A model generated the notes under the pieces. That model ran no database searches and was not told the origin of the DNA. It saw nothing but the letters and a program-made list of their open reading frames with translations. From Roseiarcus sp963842835 (GTDB lineage Bacteria; Pseudomonadota; Alphaproteobacteria; Rhizobiales; Beijerinckiaceae), in assembly GCA_963842835.1 (NCBI GenBank), contig CAWJIB010000004.1:62001-126000 (forward strand): DNA of 64,000 nt. Direction: 5' to 3'. Below, in pieces: positions 29,928-38,216 of the stretch. Every line of letters starts with the position of its first letter. Position 1 is the first letter of the stretch. A program made the position numbers and the translations under genes.

Positions 29928-32045
29928 CTATGGCTCCTGATCTTCAGGATCGCGCCGTCTCGCGCTCTCCCCGGGCGGCGGCGGCGCGCCGGGCTTCTTC
30001 GGAGGGTCGGGGGGCGCGTCCGAAGAGGGAACATGTCGCGCATACATTTCGCGATTGCGATCTCGAACGATCGCTTGTTCGTCCGCCCGCATGTGCGCGA
30101 AGCGCGCGAGCGGATTGGCGGGGAAGCGCATCGATATGGCTGCTGGGGTTGCATCGCGTATGTAGATGGCGAATGAGCCGACGGTTTGGTCGCGAATGAA
30201 ATCCGGCACCGTGTTCATATCACGCGCCATAGCCGAGAGGTCAGCGCCGCCGAGGCGTGCGGCCATCTTGATGCTGGTGTTGGCGGCGAGCGCGGCGCGC
30301 ACCGGCGGATCGATTTGACCAAGAAATTGATGCGCCAGAATGACGCCGACTTTTTGCTGGCGCGCCTCGGCGAGTATGACCTGAATTTTTGGATCGTTCT
30401 TGATGTAGTTGTGGCATTCGTTGACATAGACGTAGCAGGGGAGACGCTGCTCCTTCGGCAGGCTCGTGCGCTGCGCCGCCGCCTGATTGATGAGGCCGAG
30501 AAAGAAGCGGCCAAAGAGTTCGGTGCCTTCCTCCTTGAGCAAACCCTTTTCGGCGTTGATGAGGATGACTTTTCCCGGCGTGTTGATCTCGGTGAAGAAA
30601 TCCACTTTTGAGCGCGGGCTCGAAAACATTCGAAGGAATGTCTGATTTCCGAGCACGGCCAAGAGGCGCGCGTTGACCTGCTCTCGCGTCTGCTTGAATT
30701 GGGTATTGCTATTGAAGTCGGTGGCGAAAAACTCTCGCGCCGTTTCGTCCAGCGTGTCGATGTATCGTTGGTATTTGGCCGTGCCATTTTTGAGAATGTC
30801 ATGGAAGGTGTGGATCGTCGCATCGGGGATCGCGAAGAGCGCGCGGGTGACGAATTGAAACAGCGTCGATTGCCGGCTGGTCATTTCCGCCTGCAACAGC
30901 GATCCGATTATGAAGTCGTACATTTCGAGCGCGCTGTTGGTCAGGCGTTCGCGGTCGAGCGGCGAGAGGGTCGCGAGCCGATCGAGATGCATGTCGAAGA
31001 GATTGACGGCGATCGGATATTCGATGTCGGCGGCGTCGAGGATGCAAAGCTTGCCGTCGAGCGGTTGACCGGGTGCGAAGAGTTTTAGGCTCCAAAGCTC
31101 CTCGATCAGTTGCCGCTGGCTATCGAGGATGACAAGCGAGCATTCGCCGCGCACCGCGCGCTCTAAGTCCTTTGCGATGAAATATTGCAGGGCGGTCGTC
31201 TTGCCTGCATCGGTTCCGGCGACGATCCAGTGATGCGACGTTCGCGCTCGCTGGGGTATTTCGGTGCCGAGCGGCGTGGCGAGTATGCCGGCGAAGGGCG
31301 TGCCTTCAAGAAACGGAGAGGGGTCGTCTAGCTGATGCGGCTCGTCGAGCTTCGGCGGCTTGGCGTGTTTGCCGCGCGCGACGCCGGAGATGCGATACGT
31401 GTTATCGAGGTATCGCTCGGCGAAGGCGGGGAAGAGCTGCGCGTCGAACGGTCGAACAAGCGCTTCGACGAAGCGTCCGGGTTTGACGAGCGTCGCGAGC
31501 GGGGACATGATTTCGCCGTCGCCGGCGATCTTCGGCAACGCAGCGGCGGACGCTTCGACGGCGGCAATGCAGGCGCGCCGCATCTTTGTGAGCGTGTCGC
31601 CTTTCATGCGCCCGATCTCACGCCGCATGCGATCTCGCCAGCGGATGCCGTCGAGATGATCCAAGTCGGCCGGGATTGGCGGCACCATGAGCATCATATT
31701 CTCGGCATAGAGCGCACGGAAGGCTTCGAAAAAGGCTTCGTGGAGCGGGCGGGGAAGATCAACGTCGCCAAGCACCGAATTGGCGAAGTCGCTCTTGCTG
31801 GGCAGGTCGCACGAGAGGGAATAGGCCTCCCGGAAGAGTTCCCGCGCCTCTTTCGTATGATCGGGCCTTTCGGAGAAATCGATCGCCTTCAAGAGTTCGT
31901 GGATGAGGCGAATCGGAAACCAGATGGCGATAATGAAAAACGCGGCGAGCGTCGCGCCGATGAATCCGCCCCAGGTTTTCGGGCGCGGTTCATGGCGCGG
32001 CATTTCCTTGGCGACCTGTTGCCAGACATTTTCCCAGAGGGTCAT
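29928..32045 (-). CDS. VirD4/TraG-type conjugative coupling ATPase
   Basis: A 705-aa protein with a membrane helix near residues 30-48 and a P-loop ATPase domain: Walker A GTDAGKTT (277-284) and a Walker B-like YVYVNECHNY (538-547, with Asn where Asp is usual), then ILAHQFL. This is the TraM-recognition/TraG_N type of coupling protein that delivers DNA to a transfer channel. It overlaps the upstream small gene by ATGA. A Pro-rich C-terminus ends the protein. Confidence 0.85.
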   Translation of the reverse strand: MTLWENVWQQVAKEMPRHEPRPKTWGGFIGATLAAFFIIAIWFPIRLIHELLKAIDFSERPDHTKEARELFREAYSLSCDLPSKSDFANSVLGDVDLPRPLHEAFFEAFRALYAENMMLMVPPIPADLDHLDGIRWRDRMRREIGRMKGDTLTKMRRACIAAVEASAAALPKIAGDGEIMSPLATLVKPGRFVEALVRPFDAQLFPAFAERYLDNTYRISGVARGKHAKPPKLDEPHQLDDPSPFLEGTPFAGILATPLGTEIPQRARTSHHWIVAGTDAGKTTALQYFIAKDLERAVRGECSLVILDSQRQLIEELWSLKLFAPGQPLDGKLCILDAADIEYPIAVNLFDMHLDRLATLSPLDRERLTNSALEMYDFIIGSLLQAEMTSRQSTLFQFVTRALFAIPDATIHTFHDILKNGTAKYQRYIDTLDETAREFFATDFNSNTQFKQTREQVNARLLAVLGNQTFLRMFSSPRSKVDFFTEINTPGKVILINAEKGLLKEEGTELFGRFFLGLINQAAAQRTSLPKEQRLPCYVYVNECHNYIKNDPKIQVILAEARQQKVGVILAHQFLGQIDPPVRAALAANTSIKMAARLGGADLSAMARDMNTVPDFIRDQTVGSFAIYIRDATPAAISMRFPANPLARFAHMRADEQAIVRDRNREMYARHVPSSDAPPDPPKKPGAPPPPGESARRRDPEDQEP

Positions 32046-32449
32046 AGCTCGTACACGACGGAACTTTCCGTCGTCCCTCCGGCGCGCGCCAACTGCTCCG
32101 CCAGCTCCTCAAGCTTCGCACGGGCAGCGGCCTCGCCTTCGTCGGCGGCGATGAGGTCAGGCCAGACGGCGAGCAAGGTCTTCACGCCGAAGCCGAGCAC
32201 GTCGCGGACAAGAAACAATCCGGCGTCGTCCGCTTTTAGTTTCTTGATCGCTTCCGTATCCGTCACGTCGGGCGGGATGGGCGCTTGAAAGAAGACGTAG
32301 CGGCCGATGCCGGTGTGGCGAATCAGGTATCGCTCTTCCTCGGTGAAGTGGACGGTGAGGAAAAGGCAATAAGCGGGGATGCGGGCTCTGGCGAACCATC
32401 CCGTGGCGATGTTGCGCTCTTGGCGCTCACGATCGATCCGCACGCGCAT
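32042..32449 (-). CDS. Unknown small protein coupled to the VirD4-type ATPase
   Basis: A 135-aa protein from ATG 32449 (MRVRIDRERQERNIATGWFA) with no signal or membrane segment and a C-terminal helix rich in Glu/Ala (AEQLARAGGTTESSVVYEL). Not recognised. Its stop overlaps the ATPase start by 4 nt, so it probably works with it, perhaps as an accessory transfer protein. Confidence 0.65.
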   Translation of the reverse strand: MRVRIDRERQERNIATGWFARARIPAYCLFLTVHFTEEERYLIRHTGIGRYVFFQAPIPPDVTDTEAIKKLKADDAGLFLVRDVLGFGVKTLLAVWPDLIAADEGEAAARAKLEELAEQLARAGGTTESSVVYEL

Positions 32450-32503
32450 GGAGAAAGCATGCACGCGCCGGAGCCCACCAGCAAGAGGCGGGGTGAGCGA
32501 TCG

Positions 32504-32800
32504 TCACTTCTGCCACGTCGACGGCCGATCCTGCGCTTCGTGAAAGACACGAAGGATTTCGATCCGGTCGCCCATGACGCGGTAGGGTAAGAGATAGGGG
32601 AGGCGAGCGACGTGCAACTCGTGAATCCCGTCAACGCTTTCGGACGGGCTCCCGAGATGCGGGTTTTCCGCCAATGCGGACGCGCTATGCGTGATGCGCT
32701 GTATCAGACGAGCGGCCAATTCCTTGCTTGCGGCGGTTTCGTGGTAGGCGGCAATCGAAGCAAGATCGTGCTGGGCAAAGGGGAGCCAGACAATCCTCAT
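32504..32800 (-). CDS. parE: ParE/RelE-superfamily toxin
   Basis: A 98-aa toxin: MRIVWLPFAQHDLASIAAYH at the start, a central helix pair, and LPYLLPYRVMGDRIEILRVFHEAQ at the end, the usual ParE/RelE pattern. ParE proteins poison gyrase; RelE relatives cleave mRNA. The start overlaps the antitoxin stop (ATGA). It would stabilise the island after excision. Confidence 0.88.
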   Translation of the reverse strand: MRIVWLPFAQHDLASIAAYHETAASKELAARLIQRITHSASALAENPHLGSPSESVDGIHELHVARLPYLLPYRVMGDRIEILRVFHEAQDRPSTWQK

Positions 32801-33111
32801 AGCGCCTTCTTGCGGGTAGGGAGGTCGGGCTTCGGTGGGGCGGTCTCCTTGCGGGTGCCGAGCGCATCGGCCCATTCGAGCATCGCCTCGTGCGAGACGA
32901 AGACACCCTTGTCGGCCTCTTTGATCGCCTCGTGAAGCTCCTTCGCACGCCACGCGTTTTTCTTGACGTAGTCGCCGAGCGCTTCTGTGGCGAGATAGCC
33001 CTTGGAGCGCTTGGTGGAGCGGCTCAAATAGTCGAGCTGCTCCTTGAGTTCTTCCGGGACGCGAACTGACAGCACCGTCGAAGAGTTATATTTCTCATTG
33101 TTTGTAGACAT
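32797..33111 (-). CDS. parD: Ribbon-helix-helix antitoxin (ParD/CopG type)
   Basis: A 104-aa protein. The N-terminal ribbon-helix-helix (STVLSVRVPEELKEQLDYLS, then SKGYLATEALGDYV) binds DNA and the acidic C-terminal part would wrap the toxin. The ATG at 33111 is chosen over an upstream frame that runs through the promoter. A palindromic operator overlaps the -10 box upstream, consistent with autorepression. Confidence 0.85.
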   Translation of the reverse strand: MSTNNEKYNSSTVLSVRVPEELKEQLDYLSRSTKRSKGYLATEALGDYVKKNAWRAKELHEAIKEADKGVFVSHEAMLEWADALGTRKETAPPKPDLPTRKKAL

Positions 33112-33119
33112 ATATAGGA

Positions 33120-33153
33120 ATTGTATACAATGCAAATATTTCGTCAAGCATAG
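33120..33153 (-). promoter_or_regulatory. parDE promoter and operator
   Basis: Minus-strand TTGACG, 16 bp, TACAAT makes a good sigma-70 promoter. The perfect palindrome ATTGTATACAAT (33120-33131) covers the -10 box and is the likely antitoxin operator. Confidence 0.7.
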
Positions 33154-33180
33154 AATGGTTCGAGAAAACATGAGGCCATT

Positions 33181-33213
33181 AAAAAGTCCCGCTCCGGGGT
33201 CTGGAGCGGGACT
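33181..33213 (-). terminator. Intrinsic terminator after HerA-like ATPase gene
   Basis: Minus strand: AGTCCCGCTCC, 7-nt loop, GGAGCGGGACT, then TTTT. A strong 11-bp stem with T-run, 34 bp past the ATPase stop. Confidence 0.85.
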
Positions 33214-33246
33214 GCACCATCATATCATCCGACAATTGGAGCGCGC

Positions 33247-34557
33247 TCATTCATCGGGGCGACGGAAGTTCTTTTTGTTCTTGGGCTTTCGCATCGACAC
33301 GTTTGCGAAAAAGGCCTCAATCTGCGCTTCGACGATGGGACGGGGGATCATGTGCCGCGATCGGGAATGGGCGATGACTTTCTGTAAACGGTTGCTCGGC
33401 GGCAACTGAGGCGGCAACGTCGCAATGAGATGCGGATCGAGCGGCGCGCCGTCGCGCATCAATCGCAACCATGCATGAAAATTGTTTGTCTCTCGAAGCG
33501 CGTGGGGGCTTTGCATGCCGAGCTCGGCGGCGAGCATCGGCGCATCGATCGCGCCGACGCGAAAGGCGACAATGGTTCCGGCGTTGCCGAACATCGCATG
33601 CTGAAGGTCGTCGGATAACTGGGCGACGTGTTGGTTTGCCGCCACTAACGAAAGCCGCCATTTGCGGGCTTCCGAGAGGATCGACGCGAAACTATCGGTC
33701 GCGAAATTCTGGAATTCGTCAACGTACAGCGTGAAGTCGCGGCGCTCGTCTTCCGCCATATTTCGCCGCGCTTCGGCCGCCTGCGAGACGGCCGATATCA
33801 GAAGCGCGCCGAGCAAATGCGCTGGCTCCGTGCCGAGATTACCTTTCGACAAATTGACGATCAGAACCTTGCCGGTGTTCATCGTGTCGGCGATGTCGAT
33901 TGTCGAAGCGCTTTGGCAAAGTACCGATCGGATGAACGGGTTCGAAAGCAGGATGCCGATTTTGTTTTGGATCGGGGAAAGGGTCTCGGCGCGCTGGCGA
34001 CTATCGAGCGCTTCGAACTCACGCTGCCAATAGAAGCGGATCAGGGGATCGATGCAAGTTTTGGTGAGCTTGCGGCGGAATTGTTCATCGACGAAGAGGC
34101 GGGGAATGCCGATCAAGCTTTGATCCTTGTTGTCGAGCAACAAGCGCAGCGCGTTCGAAAGAACATATTCGAGGCGCGGCCCCCAGCTGTGCCCCCAGAT
34201 GTTCTTGAACGCCGAGACGATGTTCGCCGCGCCTGTCGCGCGGTCGGCTTCCGCGACGCCGGCAAGGGGATTGTACGAGAACGTGTGGGTGGGATCGGAT
34301 GGGTCGAGATAGATGACCTGGTTCGTTCGCTTTCGCGGCGTCGCGGCGGCGATCGCCTGGCTGGCGTCGCCGTGGGGATCAAGAAAGCAAAAGCCCGCGC
34401 CGGATTTCATGTCGGCGCGCATGAGGTTGAATAGCAGTCCGGTCTTGCCGGTACCTGTTTGTCCGACGACGTAGACATGCCGCCGGCGATCGGCGGGGAG
34501 GAGCGGCACGCTCTCGCCGGACGAGAGCGTGCCGAGGATGTAATTGGGGTCGGGCAT
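33247..34557 (-). CDS. TraG/HerA-type DNA-transfer ATPase (type IV secretion DNA-binding domain)
   Basis: A 436-aa soluble ATPase. Walker A GQTGTGKTG is at 32-40, FLDPHGD at 58-64, Walker B LYVDEF at 277-282, and the sensor-like AANQH near 307-311. The start ATG 34557 (MPDPNYILGTLSSGESVPLL) fits the family; the longer open frame upstream is an inverted-repeat region. It lacks membrane helices, so it differs from the second, membrane-anchored ATPase at 29928-32045. It probably moves or loads element DNA. Confidence 0.82.
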   Translation of the reverse strand: MPDPNYILGTLSSGESVPLLPADRRRHVYVVGQTGTGKTGLLFNLMRADMKSGAGFCFLDPHGDASQAIAAATPRKRTNQVIYLDPSDPTHTFSYNPLAGVAEADRATGAANIVSAFKNIWGHSWGPRLEYVLSNALRLLLDNKDQSLIGIPRLFVDEQFRRKLTKTCIDPLIRFYWQREFEALDSRQRAETLSPIQNKIGILLSNPFIRSVLCQSASTIDIADTMNTGKVLIVNLSKGNLGTEPAHLLGALLISAVSQAAEARRNMAEDERRDFTLYVDEFQNFATDSFASILSEARKWRLSLVAANQHVAQLSDDLQHAMFGNAGTIVAFRVGAIDAPMLAAELGMQSPHALRETNNFHAWLRLMRDGAPLDPHLIATLPPQLPPSNRLQKVIAHSRSRHMIPRPIVEAQIEAFFANVSMRKPKNKKNFRRPDE

Positions 34558-34728
34558 AAATGTGCGTGTGCAGAGGCTGGCCGCCGTGCCGTGCTGAGTG
34601 TTCGTGCGTCTTGTACGAGCTTCAGTCGGTGTCGGCCGGCCAGCCGTTGCACGCGGTGAAGCGTGCGGAGAACTGCCTACGGCAATTGTAACGTAGTGTC
34701 CGCGCCAGTTCGTCGTGGCTCTCGAAGA

Positions 34729-34828
34729 GAGCCCGACCCAATACGATTTCCCGCAGCGCTGTCCATTAGGCAGGGCGCGTGGCTCGCTGATGTCCGATAG
34801 GCAGAAGAAAACGTATTGGGTCGGGCTC
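34729..34828. repeat. Long inverted repeat, candidate oriT or structured RNA
   Basis: GAGCCCGACCCAATACG (34729-34745) is perfectly repeated in inverse at 34812-34828; after one mismatch four more pairs follow, leaving a loop of about 56 nt. No T-run is present, so it is not a simple terminator. Confidence 0.7.
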
Positions 34829-34887
34829 GATAGAGCACGCGAACTGGCGCGGAAGTGTAAGGGTTTCAACGGTTCCCGGAATCGGAA

Positions 34888-34922
34888 GTGGCATATACGG
34901 GATATATGACCTGATATGCCAC
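34888..34922. repeat. Inverted repeat with GATAT iterations
   Basis: GTGGCATAT and ATATGCCAC, 17 bp apart, with further GATATG/GATATA copies up to 34930. A candidate binding site for the AlpA-like regulator or a nicking accessory protein. Confidence 0.55.
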
Positions 34923-35042
34923 TTGATATGTGAGTTCGGATGCCGTTCGCGGCTCCGGACGGGTGAAAAATCGCCGAAATCTGCGGCGCGGATTCGACCA
35001 GGTGTCGATCAGCCGCAGCCCTTTGTCCTATACCGCAGACAC

Positions 35043-35079
35043 AAAAAAGGGGACTGCCAGCTTGTCGCAAGCAGTCCCC
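35043..35079 (-). terminator. Intrinsic terminator after AlpA-like gene
   Basis: Minus strand: GGGGACTGC, 13-nt loop, GCAGTCCCC, then TTTTTT. It lies 28 bp past the stop of the AlpA-like gene. Confidence 0.88.
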
Positions 35080-35106
35080 AATGAGCACCCTATTCAGGAG
35101 TTGTTG

Positions 35107-35316
35107 TCAGCCAAGAGCGGCTGCATCGCGTCGGGCGACACGCTCGGCGATCCACTCGCAGATTTCCTTGTAGCTCCAGGCGACCCGGCATTGGCCAAGC
35201 GGTACCCGCTTGGGGAATTGGCCGGCCTTTTCGAGCCGCGCTATGTGCTGAGGGCTGTAAGGGATACCGATCGTCTTGAGCTCCTTCTTCGATATCAGCA
35301 GTCTGTCGATTTGCAT
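35107..35316 (-). CDS. AlpA/excisionase-type helix-turn-helix protein
   Basis: A 69-aa MerR-like winged helix: LLISKKELKTIGIPYSPQHI, ARLEKAGQFPKRVPLG, then AWSYKEICEWIAERVA. AlpA-type proteins activate or assist excision of integrated elements. It is therefore the likely partner of the island integrase, though encoded 20 kb away. Followed by a strong terminator. Confidence 0.82.
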   Translation of the reverse strand: MQIDRLLISKKELKTIGIPYSPQHIARLEKAGQFPKRVPLGQCRVAWSYKEICEWIAERVARRDAAALG

Positions 35317-35459
35317 CGTAACACCCCTTGTTTAAGGGAGCATCGCGATGCTCGCCAGGAACCGCCGGCGGGCAAGACAACATAGCAGCACGCAGCGATT
35401 TCGGCGAGATAAACGTGCGGGTGCATAGTGGAACATAGTTGCTCATGATCGGCGCGCCG

Positions 35460-35666
35460 TCATAGCGGCAACTCTGGCGGCGGCGTATCGCGGCGGATGA
35501 TTTCCCGACGCATGTGGCGTGCGATCATCAAGCAAGCGCTCATCTCGGTGCGGTAGGGGCCGCGCCAACCGTCGGACGAATAGGTCCGCTTGATGAACCA
35601 GCCGCGTCGCTTCTTCTCCACCGTCCAGTTGTCGAGCGCATAGATGCGATGACGATTGTCGAGCAT
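35460..35666 (-). CDS. Small island protein, unknown
   Basis: A 68-aa Trp/Arg-rich protein (MLDNRHRIYALDNWTVEKKR, then RGWFIKRTYSSDGWRGPYRT). Not recognised. It directly follows the DUF3768 gene by 3 bp in the same direction, so a two-gene unit is likely. Confidence 0.6.
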   Translation of the reverse strand: MLDNRHRIYALDNWTVEKKRRGWFIKRTYSSDGWRGPYRTEMSACLMIARHMRREIIRRDTPPPELPL

Positions 35667-35669
35667 GGC

Positions 35670-36017
35670 TCAATACTCCTCTGCGAGCATGAGCGTGAGC
35701 ACGCGGGTCGTCTTCGCGGGGTCGGCGGGATCGTCCGAGCCGAATTCAAGGCTGGAATCGTAATAGTCCAGCTTGAAAAAGAACTTGTGTCCCGCGAGTT
35801 CGAAGCTGCCGAAATCGTGCTCGCCGTGCGGGTCGTTATCGCCGTTGAACGCGTCGAACGTGGCAACCGTTCGGATCGCCATCGCGCGCACGTCGCTCGG
35901 CAGCTCGTTGACGCCTGCCGTCAGCATCATCTTGCCGAGTGCCGGATCGAGGGTCTTCCGAAACGCGTCGTTGAGATCGGCAATGCGTTGCCGAGTTTGT
36001 TTGTCAGTGAGCGACAT
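35670..36017 (-). CDS. DUF3768 family protein
   Basis: A 115-aa protein that matches the DUF3768 pattern: IADLNDAFRKTLDPALGKMM, DAFNGDNDPHGEHDFGSFEL, FFFKLDYYDSSLEFGSDDPA and the terminal TTRVLTLMLAEEY. This family is common on alphaproteobacterial plasmids and islands with no known activity. The ATG at 36017 is preferred over one 12 bp upstream. Confidence 0.82.
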   Translation of the reverse strand: MSLTDKQTRQRIADLNDAFRKTLDPALGKMMLTAGVNELPSDVRAMAIRTVATFDAFNGDNDPHGEHDFGSFELAGHKFFFKLDYYDSSLEFGSDDPADPAKTTRVLTLMLAEEY

Positions 36018-36143
36018 GTGCTCCTCCACGCAATCGACGCGCCGTCATGGCGCGCCGAGCGGCGGAGAGGAGCCTTCAGACATTGTACGTGCGGCAGGCA
36101 TTCCGTCGAGCAGGCAACCTCGACGATGGCAACGGCGCTGCCG

Positions 36144-36614
36144 TTACGCCGCACGTTCCCCGGCATCCAAAATCCATGTCCGGTCGGAGAATGCCACATA
36201 GATGCGCTCTTGCCCGAGCGCCGCGCCAAGTTCGGTCGCGAGCTCGTTCAACATTGCCTCGATGTCCGCGTCCGGCAGTTGGCCGAGATAGGCGTGAACC
36301 GCTTCTCCGGTGAATAGCGCCACCGGCTCGCGGTCAGAACCGACCGTGCCGTCCGGGCGCGGCCAGGCGTAGGTGACTTCCGCGCGGGTAAACATTCCGG
36401 ACAGCGCTGGCTGACCCGCCTCAACCCTGCGCTTCATCCAGACGCGAGCGGTGCGCACTGCCTCCGAAACGTCGAAGACGCGGCCTTCTGGGTCCCAGCC
36501 CTCGCGCAGGCCGACGCTGATGCGAAAGTCGCGGCGCGGCCCTTGTGAGCCCGGCACGATGGCATAGTCTTCCGGCCTTGGCGCGGCAGGCCGACGGGCG
36601 GATGCGTCAGACAT
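36144..36614 (-). CDS. Island protein of unknown function
   Basis: A 156-aa soluble protein with a disordered start (MSDASARRPAAPRPEDYAIV) and a folded body containing VRTARVWMKRRVEAGQPALS and DIEAMLNELATELGAALGQE. No family recognised. Same direction as its small neighbours, all typical cargo of the element backbone. Confidence 0.6.
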   Translation of the reverse strand: MSDASARRPAAPRPEDYAIVPGSQGPRRDFRISVGLREGWDPEGRVFDVSEAVRTARVWMKRRVEAGQPALSGMFTRAEVTYAWPRPDGTVGSDREPVALFTGEAVHAYLGQLPDADIEAMLNELATELGAALGQERIYVAFSDRTWILDAGERAA

Positions 36615-36695
36615 CGTCCCGAACTCCTTCAGTTTTTCTTCTCGATTTGGTCGGGCGAGTTAGATTTGACTGTAGCACCGCACGATGCCTTGCAG

Positions 36696-36890
36696 TCATC
36701 TGGCCGGCCGCCAGTTGGCAATCTGCTTCTCCAGCGCCTTCGTAACGTCGGCAACGGCCTCGCGTTTTGCAGCGTACGAGACGGGGGATCGATTGCGAAG
36801 CTGTCCGTTTTCGTAGAGCGTCCAGCGGAAACGGTGATCGCGCAAAGGATCGGGTTCAACCGTGATCGTGAACGGGTGATTTTCGGCCAT
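36696..36890 (-). CDS. Small island protein, unknown
   Basis: A 64-aa protein, MAENHPFTITVEPDPLRDHR followed by FRWTLYENGQLRNRSPVSYA and a terminal helix. The beta-hairpin/helix pattern and length are like small orphan proteins I recall near DUF3768 genes. Function unknown. Confidence 0.55.
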   Translation of the reverse strand: MAENHPFTITVEPDPLRDHRFRWTLYENGQLRNRSPVSYAAKREAVADVTKALEKQIANWRPAR

Positions 36891-37216
36891 CTCAATAATA
36901 TGGGCGCATGGCGGAACGTTTTCCAGCGCGCGGTTTGGCCGTCAATTTCGAACTGATCGATTATCTGAAACACGGAGCCCTTGATTCTTTTTCGGCAAGG
37001 AGTACGTTTAATTCGTGCCGCGATGGGAGCTCAGCTCTACGAGAAATCCACAATAGAGAGAAGCATGGCGTCGCATCCGACATAGCCCCGGCCACAATTT
37101 GACCGGGGCTTCACTATTTTTCGGCATCGACACGCGCGCGCGAGCCCAATTCTTCGGCGGTCGATAGGCCGACGGCCGTGCTCGCCGCGTCGAGCGGGGG
37201 CGAGGAACTCCGTCAA
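36891..37216. other. 326-bp gap with a rightward terminator
   Basis: No convincing protein gene. A rightward intrinsic terminator-like hairpin occurs at 37085-37120 (GCCCCGG, 11 nt, CCGGGGC, then TTCACTATTTTT) although no plus-strand gene precedes it. Upstream TTGATT about 16-19 bp before TACGTT/TTTAAT could be a promoter. A small RNA in about 37010-37120 is possible. Confidence 0.35.
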
Positions 37217-37393
37217 TCATTGCTCGGGGTCGTAATCGGCGCAGTCCTCCGCGGCCGCGACTTCGTCCTCATTGATAGAGTCGATAAACTCGGCGAGTTC
37301 CTCCGGTGTGAGTGTACGGCCGCTATTCGCCGGAATGGTTGGTGCTCCGGGGGGCTTGGGAACCGCGTATCTGGCTTCGGGTGCCATCAGCAT
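37217..37393 (-). CDS. Small acidic island protein, unknown
   Basis: A 58-aa protein from ATG 37393 (MLMAPEARYAVPKPPGAPTI) with a strongly acidic C-terminus (ELAEFIDSINEDEVAAAEDC). An alternative start at 37435 adds 14 residues. Not recognised. Confidence 0.5.
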   Translation of the reverse strand: MLMAPEARYAVPKPPGAPTIPANSGRTLTPEELAEFIDSINEDEVAAAEDCADYDPEQ

Positions 37394-37553
37394 ATTATAG
37401 CGCCAGACCGACGCGCTCGCCTGCGACTGTCCCATTCATGGTCATTGTTGGGACAGTCGGGCTCACTCATTCCAGGCGTTCTGGTTGCAGCCCATTGCAT
37501 ATCGGATTTAGATAGCGAAGATCGTTAGAATCCGACCACATCGAAATCATGCC

Positions 37554-37892
37554 ATGGAACACCGCGATCTTCTGGCCGGTTTTATCCGGCTTCACATCCT
37601 GGGTCACGCCGCGCAGCATGAAATTTATGGACAATGGATCATCGACGAGCTGGCCAGTCATGGCTATCGGCTTAGCCCAGGCACACTCTACCCGATGCTG
37701 CACGCGATGGAGAGAAAGGGGTATCTGATTTCGCGGGAGGAACGCAACGGTCGGTTGTCTCGCAAGCTCTACCGAGCAACAGATTATGGTAAGGAGGGCT
37801 ATGCCCTGGCTAAGTTGCGACTCCGAGAACTTACCGGCGAGGGCCTGAAAAGAAAAGCCGCGAGCGCAGAGCCGCGCCGGGACGGCGGTTGA
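37554..37892 (+). CDS. PadR-family transcriptional regulator
   Basis: A 112-aa winged-helix protein: LLAGFIRLHILGHAAQHEIY, then LSPGTLYPMLHAMERKGYLI and the C-terminal helix YGKEGYALAKLRLRELTGEG. PadR repressors bind effector-sensitive operators. This subtype occurs next to chrA chromate genes. Here it is followed by a cytochrome-like gene and then chrA, so it likely controls the chromate segment. Confidence 0.85.
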   Translation: MEHRDLLAGFIRLHILGHAAQHEIYGQWIIDELASHGYRLSPGTLYPMLHAMERKGYLISREERNGRLSRKLYRATDYGKEGYALAKLRLRELTGEGLKRKAASAEPRRDGG

Positions 37893-38216
37893 AAACCGCG
37901 CGGCAGACGCTTGTTTGTGCGGGGCTGGTTCGTGTGCGCCAAGTTCAATCCGCGGTGCGAATGGCTGCTGGACGAGGCGCCTGGATTGGCCGGCATTTTG
38001 ATCTAGATCAGGCACCTGTGATTTCTTGAGCGCTATATTGACTTTCGATATCGAAAACGGATATCGATGGCGAGAGTTCGATGCTCCATCTCTGCAAACG
38101 AAACAGCATCCCATCTTGGGTGGATGCAAGCAGGGTGGAATGAAGGGAAGAAGCTCACAAGTCGGCGTAAGTTTCAACGTAATCACAGATGTTTTTTTCG
38201 AGAGATGGAGGAGCTT
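37893..38216 (+). other. Intergenic region with promoter before the cytochrome-like gene
   Basis: 324 bp without a convincing gene. TTGACT (38038-38043), 18 bp, TATCGA (38062-38067) may be a promoter, with the dyad TTCGATATCGAA inside the spacer as a possible operator. Confidence 0.45.

Larger units (their letters stand above)
34558..35106. other. 549-bp non-coding region with two large dyads
   Basis: Lies between the AlpA-like gene and the HerA-like ATPase gene. It contains a 17-bp inverted repeat with extensions (34729-34828), a smaller dyad (34888-34922) set among GATAT repeats, and a terminator at 35043-35079. No convincing gene. Position and structure make it the best candidate in the island for an oriT or regulatory region. 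Confidence 0.55.

Noticed and set aside
34558..35088. N-terminal extension of the HerA-like ATPase up to 35088
   Set aside because: It crosses the long inverted repeat and a strong terminator, and has no family resemblance before MPDPNYILG.
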